Of a stretch of 64,000 bases of DNA, positions 55,191 to 64,000 are shown piece by piece. Each line of letters starts with the position of its first letter. Position 1 is the stretch's first letter. The notes under the pieces were generated by a model. That model saw only the letters and a program-made list of their open reading frames with translations, had not been told where the DNA came from and searched no databases. The DNA comes from Chrysogorgia sp. JL179-B06 (lineage: Eukaryota; Cnidaria; Anthozoa; Scleralcyonacea; Chrysogorgiidae): contig JAYKKM010000439.1 in NCBI GenBank assembly GCA_035772405.1, positions 1,163,501 to 1,227,500 on the forward strand. The letters are read 5' to 3'. A program made the translations under genes and the position numbers.

Positions 55191-55599
55191 GCCATAAGCT
55201 AGCCAAGTGGATACCATGTATATATTATTTAATCTTTGTTTATAATATCCATTCCACTTTATAAGACTAGCATACTATTATAGAGTAAGTTGTAAATACC
55301 GTAGGTTCGACTATGAACAGCATATTTATTTGTTTCCTTAAAATACTTCCATTTTCTTTTTTAATGCTTCTTTGTATTACGCTATTAAAATTTCCGTGAA
55401 TATTATTCTGACTCGACTTATACACAGGGTATCCTAAAAATCACAATTTTTTGCTCAAAAATTAGGGGGTCGACATATGTGCCAGGTCAACTTGTACGCC
55501 GTGATATACGGTACCATAAAATATTTAAATAAGACAAGAGATTATTTTAAAACAGTTCCTTCTTCAGACAACAACTTCGTTTCCAGGTGACTACTGTAA

Positions 55600-56200
55600 A
55601 TAGGGAGAGCGAAGAAAAAAAACTTGTTGCTACTCAATATCTATTTAACAATTAGTATAATTTCTGAGCTTAAGCAAGCTCTGATTGGCTGACTGGCCGA
55701 TAGTCACCGCGTAGCGCAGTGACTATCACTATACTAGAAATCATACTTGAAAAAGTGTTTTTTTGTAACCGGAATCATCATTTTGATTATATCTGGTTTC
55801 TAAAACTTGACGAATTTTTTTCAAAATGGCGACTATATCATTATAACTAAAAAATCGTTCGAAAAGGCTCAAAAACCTAGCATAAAGACCCTGTATATAT
55901 CAGATTTCAAGTTGTTTATCGTATAATTATTTGTATTTTTTTGTCCGTTTCGATCGTTAGTGTGTTTGTGAAAGCTGTCAAGCGTGAAGAAAACAGCGAG
56001 CATTACACAGTTCAAACTGTTCTATTTACAACTTCTCAATTGAATATTCAGTTCAAGCCCGAAATTATACTAAAACAATTAGTCACCTCAGTCTCGGTGA
56101 TTATCGATATATTTACCGATAATCACCTCGACTTCAGTGACTATTGTTAATTAGTAGAAATTGACCATGGTTCATTACAAATGCTGCATTCTGATTGGCT
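55600..56200. mobile_element. Probable inverted-repeat element
   Basis: CTCTGATTGGCTGACTGGCC and GCGCAGTGACTATCA near 55680-55730 have partners near 56085-56200 (CTTCAGTGACTATTG, ATTCTGATTGGCTACTAAC). A sharp hairpin GTGATTATCGATATATTTAC .. CGATAATCAC sits at 56097-56127. Confidence 0.5.
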
Positions 56201-56229
56201 ACTAACTCAACCGTTATCTATTCGTGATA

Positions 56230-57190
56230 GACCAGAGGCGTCGGAACGACAATAAAAGTGAGGGGGCCCGACGAGGTCCCAATCTCTGTATATGGATGTC
56301 CCATAACCTGTTGCCCTCAGTATACATCAGGGCCGTCAGAAGGAATTCATATTGAAGGCTGAAAAGGGCGGAGCCGTGGTAATTAGTGACCGCATTTCTA
56401 GGGGGGGGAGGTGGAGGGGTAAAGGGGGAATTTACATATAGAACCTCGAAAACACCATTTCCTGCAATTTTCAGCTCATTTTTGCGGCAGCCATAGTTCA
56501 AATTTTACATAAAAAATGAAGAATCACGACATCAACATAATTTACTAACCTGGAGGATTTAATGCTAATTTTTTATCAATTTCCCCTTAGTTACATGTTG
56601 ACGAAGAACTCTCGTGATCATGGAGTCCTTTCTACAGTTTTTTTTTTGCTCTAGAACCCAAATTACACGGAGCCTCAGCCTAATTATCGGGTTCGAGAGC
56701 TCACGCAATCGCAATATTATCTTGATAATTTTTGTTATTTAATTACGAGATAGATTTCTTTCATAAATAAATAAATAAAAAAGTAAATAAATCGAGTATT
56801 TTTACAACGGAAATTATCAGGTTTGCAAGCGCGATAGTTCTCGATCTACATTATCATGTTCAAGTCGAAGGCAATTTCTAACAGATTTTTGCAAAACATC
56901 AATTATTTTATTTAAAATTTGTTGCATGTTTACAATTACAAACATAAATTATAAGCAGGATATTTAATACATAGATGGCTTTCTTAACTTAAATTAGAAT
57001 GCTTGTAATGTCTTACTCTCCTACTACAAAGTACCAACGAATGAACATGTTCTCATAAGTTTGTCGTTTAATATTACTAACCAGGTAAAAGTGGGGGGGG
57101 GGGGGGGGGCTCGCACATTCATGCTTCTCCCCACCAAAAAATGTGAGGGGGCCAAAGCCCCCCCTGCCCCCCGCTTCCAACGCCGAAACG
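56230..57190. mobile_element. Long poly-C/G hAT-like element without transposase
   Basis: Left GAGGCGTCGGAACGACAATA and a right end with CTTCCAACGCCGAAACG are loosely inverted. G-runs at 56401 and 57093, and GGGGGGCCAAAGCCCCCC-type palindromes near the right end. Interior motif ACACCATTTCCTGCAATTTT is shared with other copies. No TSD found. Confidence 0.5.
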
Positions 57191-57541
57191 CGCTCAAAAC
57201 ATTGACAGAAAACTCTCGTTTTTGGGAGGTTACAGAAAGTTTTTGGATTAATTTTTATATATTTTTGGATAATTTTTATTATATTGTTTTTGGAGAATGC
57301 ATGATTTGTATTAGTCCACTAACTTGTTTCTACTAAAACAATGAGACAACTCGTCCTCGTTGACCATTCGCTCATAGGACAACTCGGACTTGTTTGTCTA
57401 ATAGTTAATTCGTGAGTACACGGGGAGCCGTATAGTAATAGACGTATTAGGAGCATTATACAATAGTCTCAATGCTCTTACAACAATATATTCTTTAAAT
57501 TTACTTATAAAACTTATTACAGTTTCATTATAAGATAAAAA

Positions 57542-58093
57542 ACGTCTATCAGTGAAGCGAGTTTAACAGTAAATCGGGTTTATTTGGTATTTTTTACACA
57601 ATAATTGTATTAAATCTTGTATTAAATATTAATTGTATTAGGGGCGGTCTAACGGCATTCTGAATTTAAATGCGACAAGCGCGCGAGACGCTAACGAAGG
57701 GGGCGGCTCCGTCGAGATGACGTCAGTACCGATGTTTGTCCGCTTTTACCCATAATTCTTGCGGCCATAACAAAAGAAATAGCTCATTTGCAATCATTTA
57801 TGAGTCAAATTTGGTTTGTTTGTGCGCTTTTTGAGCTATTAATAGCAGCCAGACCCTACGCTATTGATGTAGCCTGCGTAGCTGGCCTTATTGTTGAGGG
57901 GTTTGGGGAGAGAGCAAAAATAATTGATGTAAACACGGACTCGTTGCCTTTCTGGTCTGGTTGCCTGTAATTTGTCCTGATTGTCGACAAAATTAACAAG
58001 CAAGAACATTTTAATAGCGATTTAATACCATTTATTGTGTAAAAAATACCAAATAAACCCGATTTACTGTTAAACTCGCTTCACTAATAGACG
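57542..58093. mobile_element. MITE with about 62-bp inverted ends
   Basis: ACGTCTATCAGTGAAGCGAG then TTTAACAGTAAATCGGGTTT at the left returns inverted at 58028-58093. A 60-codon frame in the middle (57788-57970) has no recognisable motif. Confidence 0.85.
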
Positions 58094-58216
58094 TAATACG
58101 GCAATTGGCATCAGACTAGTTCATCTTTTTCGAAATGGTGTATGGTTTGGATAAAATTGTAACAATATACGTGCCTAATTGAGCTAGAGGTTCATTCAAA
58201 TGCTGCAACTTGCAAG

Positions 58217-58395
58217 ACATTAAAAATTGAACCACCTAGGTTCAATTGTTTTCTCTGGAAATAACTGTGCAGAACGCTTCACCTTTTCTGAAAGCTCGAC
58301 CAACAGACTTGACAAATACGCTATCGTAGCATTAAATTACCATTAATTATAATAAATTAGGTTGAAAAATCTTTAATTTTCATCGAAAAACTCAT
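58217..58395. repeat. Dispersed repeat, copy 2
   Basis: Matches 2695-2910 through AATTGAACCACCT, GGAAATAACT, TTTTCTGAAAGC and AATAAATTAGGTTGAAAAAT. Confidence 0.65.
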
Positions 58396-58572
58396 AATAG
58401 TATAGAAATAAATAAATAATAATATAGAAAACTTGGATAAATGATTTAGGGCCATAATACCGATGTAACTTGTAATGTACTGTCAAATCAACTATAGATA
58501 TAGTCTTTGCTCTTACAGTAGGTTATCATTAATTCTATTGAGTGATAAATGTAAAGTAACACTAGAAGATTA

Positions 58573-58735
58573 AAGAAATACCTAATGGTTTCCGTGTTTG
58601 GATACTGTGGTCTAATACGCGGGAAGTTGCGAGACTGGAGAAAAGTGTAAAAAAACACGAGCCGCTAGGCTTGTGTTTTTTAGCTTTTCGAAAGTCGAGC
58701 AACTTCCCACGGAAAAACCATTAGGTATTTATTTT
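58573..58735. mobile_element. Hairpin MITE with CCGTGTTTGG arms, copy 2
   Basis: GAAATACCTAATGGTTTCCG and its inverse bracket a loop AACACGAGCCGCTAGGCTTG, in opposite orientation to the copy at 4029-4225. CCGTGTTTGGATGG and CCTGATCCAAACACGG form a small hairpin at 58795-58821. Confidence 0.82.
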
Positions 58736-58888
58736 ATAAAATAATACAAGAGAACGAGCAGCAAAACTTAAGGACATTTTTGGCGGGAAATTTCCGTGTT
58801 TGGATGGCCTGATCCAAACACGGGTATTGACCAATCAGAGCCTGCGTAGCATATTAAGCATTTGTCTCAAAGACAACACGATTGCCTA

Positions 58889-59107
58889 ATGATGGAAGAC
58901 GACCAGAAAATGTGGTTGTATTTTGACAGCGCTTTGGAAAAAGTGTCGGAGGCAAAGATTGTCGAGGCTTTCATGAACAGTTTACGAAACGTCAGGCCAA
59001 CTGTGAACGGTCTTGAACTATTGAAGTATACATGTCAAGACTGGAGAACACTGCTTTGCGCGAAGAATAGAGGACTTCTTAAACGTCAGACGCTTGCGAT
59101 CATGTAA
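58889..59107 (+). CDS. Unidentified small reading frame with poly(A) signal
   Basis: From ATG 58889 (an in-frame ATG also exists at 58862) the frame encodes 72 residues starting MMEDDQKMWLYFDSALEKVS. It has alternating helix-like charge, two cysteines and a basic end, and stops at TAA 59105-59107. AATAAA follows at 59158-59163. A 29-bp duplication straddles the stop. I do not recognise it. It could be a captured terminal exon or a small gene; similarity to all-helical adaptor domains is only an impression. Confidence 0.35.
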   Translation: MMEDDQKMWLYFDSALEKVSEAKIVEAFMNSLRNVRPTVNGLELLKYTCQDWRTLLCAKNRGLLKRQTLAIM

Positions 59108-59163
59108 TAATAATTAACATTTGCAATCATGTGATAATAATTAACAATGTTATTTGAAATAAA

Positions 59164-60316
59164 GTTGTTTGGAACAATTTAACAAGTTTTTGTTTTGACT
59201 GAACAGTGTATGGCTCGCCCCGCGCCATGAGTAAAGCAATGCGAGAATTTTTTTTTAGTTATGAATAGGATAACTAAGTGAATATGTAAGGTTTGATTGA
59301 TTTTACTTACCCACCGCAGCATGTGAAGACATTTTCTTGGTGACTTGTTAATGCATAAATAGGATGTCTTATTCTCTCAGATCAGAAGCGGAAGACAAAT
59401 CATAATATGGCTAATATGTAAAACACGACAAAGCTTATGGGGTGTTCTGAGTAATTTGTTTGTAAGCATTGATGATGATAAGAGTAAACGGATAGTGACG
59501 GGAAATGGTAACTTTGAAAGTAAGAGGTCAGAACACTTGACTGCGTAGCCATGGTGATTAAGAAATATCGTACGGAATATTTTTATTACAAAAGTAAGTA
59601 TAGAAGACAATATATTAATTATATTAAGTATACTCTTAAAGTGAAAAGGTAATTTGAGTGGCGTAAAATGTTTGTAAAGTTATTTTTGACACGTAAGTCA
59701 ATATTTGCATGACAAATATATCGACGGTGGCTCGCTATTTTCCAGAGTATTAAGCCCAAGGTTTCATTTCCTAAGGATAATAAAATACAACTAGAAACAC
59801 GTATCCGTAATTTTACTGAACCCTAGACTTCCATCCTAACCCTTTGCGGGGGAATTTCCCGTCCGCAGACCTCGCACATTTAAGAAATATCGTGTGGAAT
59901 TTTTATTACAAATTCCGTAAGTATAACGGACAATATATTAAGTATATGCCGTGATGTCAATTCGTCCTGTCCTCAATGCACTTGAACCAAGTAACGTAAC
60001 GTATCTTGGAGACTGCAAAATGGTGTACAATTATGTATTTTTTGTAATACGATGAGTGTCAAGACATTCTGTCTGATGTTATTATTTTTGTTTTACAACT
60101 ATAGAGTGTGAGATAGTGAGTATATATCATGAAATGAGATATTTGATATGGGTTTGTTGACAAAGATATAACGGAAGGTGAACAACGGACTACAAATCTA
60201 ATTACATTATAAAACGATTAAATATATTGTATCGTATAGTGTTCGCTAAAGGCCTAAGGTTACATTGCTCAGGGGTAATTATAATCTTTGCTGTACTCAA
60301 AGTGCAGAACACTCTA
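59164..60316. other. Unassigned stretch
   Basis: AT-rich, no recognisable exon, RNA or bounded repeat. A 60-bp block near 59560-59630 (AAATATCGT..GGAAT..TTTTTATTACAAA) recurs at 59880-59945. Confidence 0.5.
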
Positions 60317-60660
60317 CAGGGTGTATAAAAAAAAGCGCAACCTCGGAATTTCCCAAGAAATCCACTGTGTTCTTAAACAAAAAATAGATTTGCCCTGGGA
60401 ATTTAAAATTGCTTGTAATCGTATTCCAGGGGCATAACTGTCTAATTACTACAAACTCGAGCACGTAAAGCAGAATTGAATCGAAATGTATGCATTTATT
60501 TAATGAAAAGTTGTTTATTTATTAGCAATTCGACAGTTATGCGCTTGGAATACGATTAGAAGCTATTTTATATTCCCAGAGGCCTAAATCTTTTGCGCTA
60601 ATAAAAACAAAGTGGAATTCTTGGGAAATTCCGAGGTTGCGCTTTTTTTTATACACCCTG
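60317..60660. mobile_element. Mariner-type palindromic MITE
   Basis: CAGGGTGTATAAAAAAAAGC and its inverse bound the element, with TA at 60315-60316 and 60661-60662. The inverted homology extends through most of both arms (GCGCAACCTCGGAATTTCCC, GGAATACGATTA). Confidence 0.9.
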
Positions 60661-61897
60661 TAGTCTTTTGTAGTGATGGAAACAGAGAGTCTCATAGGAG
60701 AGCTAAAAAACGGATATGATAATTGAGTGCATGGGACAAAAAGTTATGCTAAGTCTCATAGGTGTAAGCCAATATGCTAAGAATGTTATGTTACCGCGTC
60801 GGCTTACTATGTTGAGACAATCTGAGTAACTAGATGTCTTAGATATCTTATAATACATGTCAAACAAAGTAACACACCTTAGAATCTATTGGTGTTGTAT
60901 TGATAAATGGAATGTTTTTTTAGGATTTTTCCCAGCTAATACGAATATACAGTATTGATAACAGTTTCGTGTAAGAGGTTATAAATTCCTGAGGATGAGT
61001 TAGCAAAACTGTAATGCGAACCTCAGTAACTTTTATTGACAATCTCTTATTAAGTATGCCGAAACGCGTTGACGCTGTCATATAATGTAAAGGATTTAGA
61101 ACGAAATATTAATGCAAACAACATTCCGGACGCTTCATACAACGATACTCACCACGATACTCACCCGCACGTTTATGGCAATAAGCCCACATTACAGTGA
61201 TAATAGGAAGAAATTGGTCATTAAAAGTTAACAATTAATTCTTTTAAGGGGAAGGAACTTTGCTATTTTTCCGTGATTTTTATTTGAAGTGAACCAAAAC
61301 AACACATAATTGCCTCACGGGTACTCACCCAAATTATAAATATAACAGAAACAGATCAGGTTTTTTAGCTGTTTAGCATAAAGTCGTTTAATCATATTCG
61401 TTACATTTTACAAACGTATTAAGTGAGTTATCAAAGATGAGAAAAACGGAAAGCAACAACTCTGTAGTAGTATATTTTGATTTTGGGACGTGAGTATCGT
61501 GCGAATATCGAGAGTGACGCTTGAGGGATTTACGTCATACCCGGAAAAAGACACTGCATGTAATGTTGATTACTGGTGACTTTAGTTAAAATAAACTTCG
61601 CTAAACCATACCTCGACTGTAATTATTGCCAACCGGGATCTTCTTTATACTTACCCGTTTGGAAGGTTGGGTAACAGATCCCCCGACTGGTCCCTGTTCG
61701 TCGTGCCTTGTTGCTTGGAGTAGGATCAGGTTGACTGGTCCTGTTGATCCTGACCGCTCACCAGTTCGGGTTTACCTGTACCCTTCAAACATCAGTTTCT
61801 AACTGATGGAATTAATGCATGATTTTGTTTAAGGGATGGGACGGTGGGAGTGTCTTTCGATAGCGTTTAGTTATGCGTTCTTCCTATCCGGTTTCGA
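60661..61897. other. Unassigned stretch
   Basis: A short inverted pair CACGATACTCAC / GTGAGTATCGTG lies at about 61153 and 61490. No coding exon recognised. Confidence 0.5.
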
Positions 61898-63175
61898 TTA
61901 GTTGCGTACTTTGCGTCTCATATTCGCCGATCGTCCATTTAATCTGTCATCAACTGAATGTCGCGTGCAGCGCAGCATGTCCCCATAAAAACAAGAATTA
62001 CATGGTTTTAACTCTTTTTGTTCGTCTTGTGGTATCTGTCGGTGTAACTTGAATACGTGCCATCTCACTTGCATCATTTCCGTGTTAACCCTGTCAATAG
62101 ACCCGCCATTTATAAGGACAAGAGGTGCATCACTTGTTGCAAAGAAAGGGGTATCTTTCTCCAGAACAATGTCTCTATTCACTACATTTTTAGGAGCAGG
62201 AAAATGAACGACATCTCCTTCGCTCACACCACGGTATCAGTGACGGTTTCCAGCGGAAATCATTTAATAACACTACTTCTGCCATCTCTACGCCAAGCCA
62301 CGCAAAAGTACCCGTATCAAAGGCAAAGCAGGGTTGAGAAAACACTCGAAGATCGTTTTTTAATGGGGAAAGAAGGAAGGTTTTGCCACAATTAGCCGGA
62401 CCATATATGAAAATGTTTCGGTATTTTCGTCTGCCTCGTTTTAACGTTTCATATACTGCGGTTGTAAACGACTCTTCGCTGATGCATTCAACTGCAAAAT
62501 TTCTTTGGCCGCAGATAACCACGCACCTTGACAACCGTCGGCACATGGCTTGTCTAAATGTTCCTCCAATAAATCTATTCGAGATTTCTTCGCTCTCTTC
62601 CATGCGCTCCTGAGCTTCACTCAACTCCTTTGCTGTTTCTATAAAAGCCTCGTTTACGACCTTAGGACCCCGATTCGCCACGAACTCGGCTAAATCTGTT
62701 TTCCCCTCTTGCCCATATAGCTGCCAGTGCCATAAGCTGTAGACGGCTCTTGATTTTCTTGGTCTGGATGATGCCAACCACATCAAAAGCTGTCAGTCGT
62801 TTTCGTCTTTTCGTTTTCGTTTGTTTTCTCTTGGCGTTGGTGGTCTTGGGAATGCTGGCATTGGACAGGTCTTCACATACATGTGAATACGCGCTATAAT
62901 AATTATCGTGGTTGTCTGAAAAAATTAAGTTTGATTCCGTATTTTTCATCGACGAAATCTCGTATAGACAACCAACGCGATCTGGTGCTCAACTTGATAG
63001 CCATGTGAAAATTGCGTCCCAGTATTTGGCATGGGCCTCTAAACTAACAACCCACTGAGTGATTCTTGACCGAGATTGAGATTTCCATGCGTCGCATATT
63101 ATTTCCGCAAATTGTTGTCTAGATAGTTGTGAGACACGCACTGACTGTATGTAATCAAATATATCAAACGTTGCT
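61898..63175 (-). pseudogene. Rep-like gene: HUH endonuclease plus SF3 helicase, broken
   Basis: On the - strand an N-terminal region near 63000-63170 leads to an HUH-type nuclease site in which the first histidine is replaced (NFHMAIKL near 63000) and to a YYSAYSH tyrosine-motif segment near 62895. After a lysine-rich linker comes an SF3 helicase: Walker A GPANCGKT near 62390, Walker B region EVVLLNDFRW near 62265, a B'-like segment around DVVHFPAPKN near 62205, and a sensor motif TPFFATSDAP near 62145. The order HUH then SF3 is that of parvovirus NS1 and other rolling-circle Rep proteins; similar genes are common as repeats in marine invertebrate genomes. At least three frame changes separate the parts, so it is not expressed intact. 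It may be an old endogenous viral copy or a Rep-bearing transposon; no capsid gene or terminal hairpin is seen. Confidence 0.75.
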
Positions 63176-64000
63176 TTATATATTTTATAGTTTTTGTGTT
63201 CCTTCTGCGTGACTCCGCCATCACGCGTATGCTATGCGAGTCATGAGACATCCGGAAGGTCTAGTATTCATAATATATAGTTATAAAAAAAACAGAATTT
63301 CTATGATATCGCATTTCAACCTTTTTATGTGTTAATCTGCATTGCAATATTTATATTACGACAATATTTTAAAAAGAAGCACAAACCCCCAAAGCTTACG
63401 TTGCGAGGACATAAACGGAATTCAAAAATATGTAAAATATATGTGAATATTTTTATTAATAATTTTGGTAATGTTTAGTTACTTGTCATTTTTGCCGCAG
63501 ACAAATGGATGGTTAGTTCATAAAAGCTGCTTTAATTCTTCTGTTAGTATTATTTAACAGGAAAGTTACACTGGTAGCCATTTCTATAATAAACGCGTTA
63601 AATTAGATTGTGTGCTTGTTATTATTTGATTACAAGATTATGTTCGGACAATCATTTTCAAAAGTGTTGGGACAATCGCTAGATTTATGACTCATTTCCC
63701 CCTTTTTGTGATTCCCCGGGCCCCTGTTCAATGTTGTATGCCATATCTATTGCGAATTTCGTCGAAATGATAACTTGTTTCACTAGACAACATTGTAAAG
63801 GGAGGGGGAGGGAGGAAAGTAGCCCCGTTGTCAAATAGATGATGTATATCAAGTATATGATAGAAATTCTCAGGTGTTCCCAACGACTTTTAAAATTGAT
63901 TGTAGCTCGATTCCCTTGATGTTATCCAGTTAATGGACTGCTGACCAATGAGATTTCATGCTCATCCTCGATCATCGCTCGGATTATAGCAAACCCCAAT
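63176..64000. other. Unassigned 3' end of window
   Basis: AT-rich sequence with no recognisable exon or bounded element on either strand. Confidence 0.5.

Larger units (their letters stand above)
54747..55511 (+). mobile_element. Pogo/Tc5-like element remnant
   Basis: CCGTATATCACGGTGTATAA and (inverted) CCGTATATCACGGCGTACAA ends, flanked by TA at 54745-54746 and 55512-55513. Contains a telomere-like patch (54827-54870) and a relic of a DNA-binding domain at 55043-55190. No catalytic DDE domain. Confidence 0.85.

Overview
This is a AT-rich, intron-rich and extremely repeat-rich animal nuclear window. It contains pieces of two host genes, both on the + strand, and a dense layer of nested transposons. 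Penelope-like, DIRS-like and CR1/L2-like retroelements, KIAA1586-like hAT, Tc1 and pogo-like DNA elements, tRNA-derived SINEs, poly-C hAT MITEs and an animal-type alternative oxidase together suggest a marine invertebrate, most likely a cnidarian (anthozoan). That is an inference from element content, not a proven identification. There are no prokaryotic operons, rRNA genes or CRISPR arrays.

Layout. 1-2.3 kb: a partial reading frame and a MITE. 2.3-8.5 kb: five phase-compatible exons of a divergent P2X-like receptor; part of the last exon is repeated downstream. 8.8-17.3 kb: a Harbinger MITE, a broken hAT transposase (- strand), a CR1/L2-like LINE split by a 9-bp-TSD MITE, a DIRS-like retroelement with RNase H and tyrosine-recombinase remains, and a GC-rich inverted element. 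17.4-41.3 kb: a mitochondrial alternative oxidase (AOX) gene spread over about 24 kb, with seven recognised exons and one unlocated. Its introns hold a Tc1 element, hAT MITEs, SINEs, a CpG-rich palindromic array, a Penelope-like element with a possible hammerhead ribozyme, a CACGTG array and a 3.8-kb 65-bp satellite that runs directly into the splice acceptor of the penultimate exon. 41.4-46 kb: two MITEs sharing one target duplication, a second Penelope tail, and a 1.7-kb Foldback-like element whose terminal inverted repeats are made of short tandem repeats; it lies with a 9-bp TSD inside a LINE reverse-transcriptase frame. 46-61 kb: only repeat debris, with an endonuclease-domain fragment, several well-bounded MITEs, a pogo-like remnant and one unidentified small reading frame. 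61.9-63.2 kb: a broken HUH-endonuclease plus SF3-helicase Rep gene (parvovirus NS1-like architecture) on the - strand.

Many coding relics carry single-base indels, often at homopolymers, including AOX exons 4 to 6. Unpolished long-read errors and real decay cannot be separated from this sequence alone. Protein-family calls rest on motifs I recognise by eye, not on searches.
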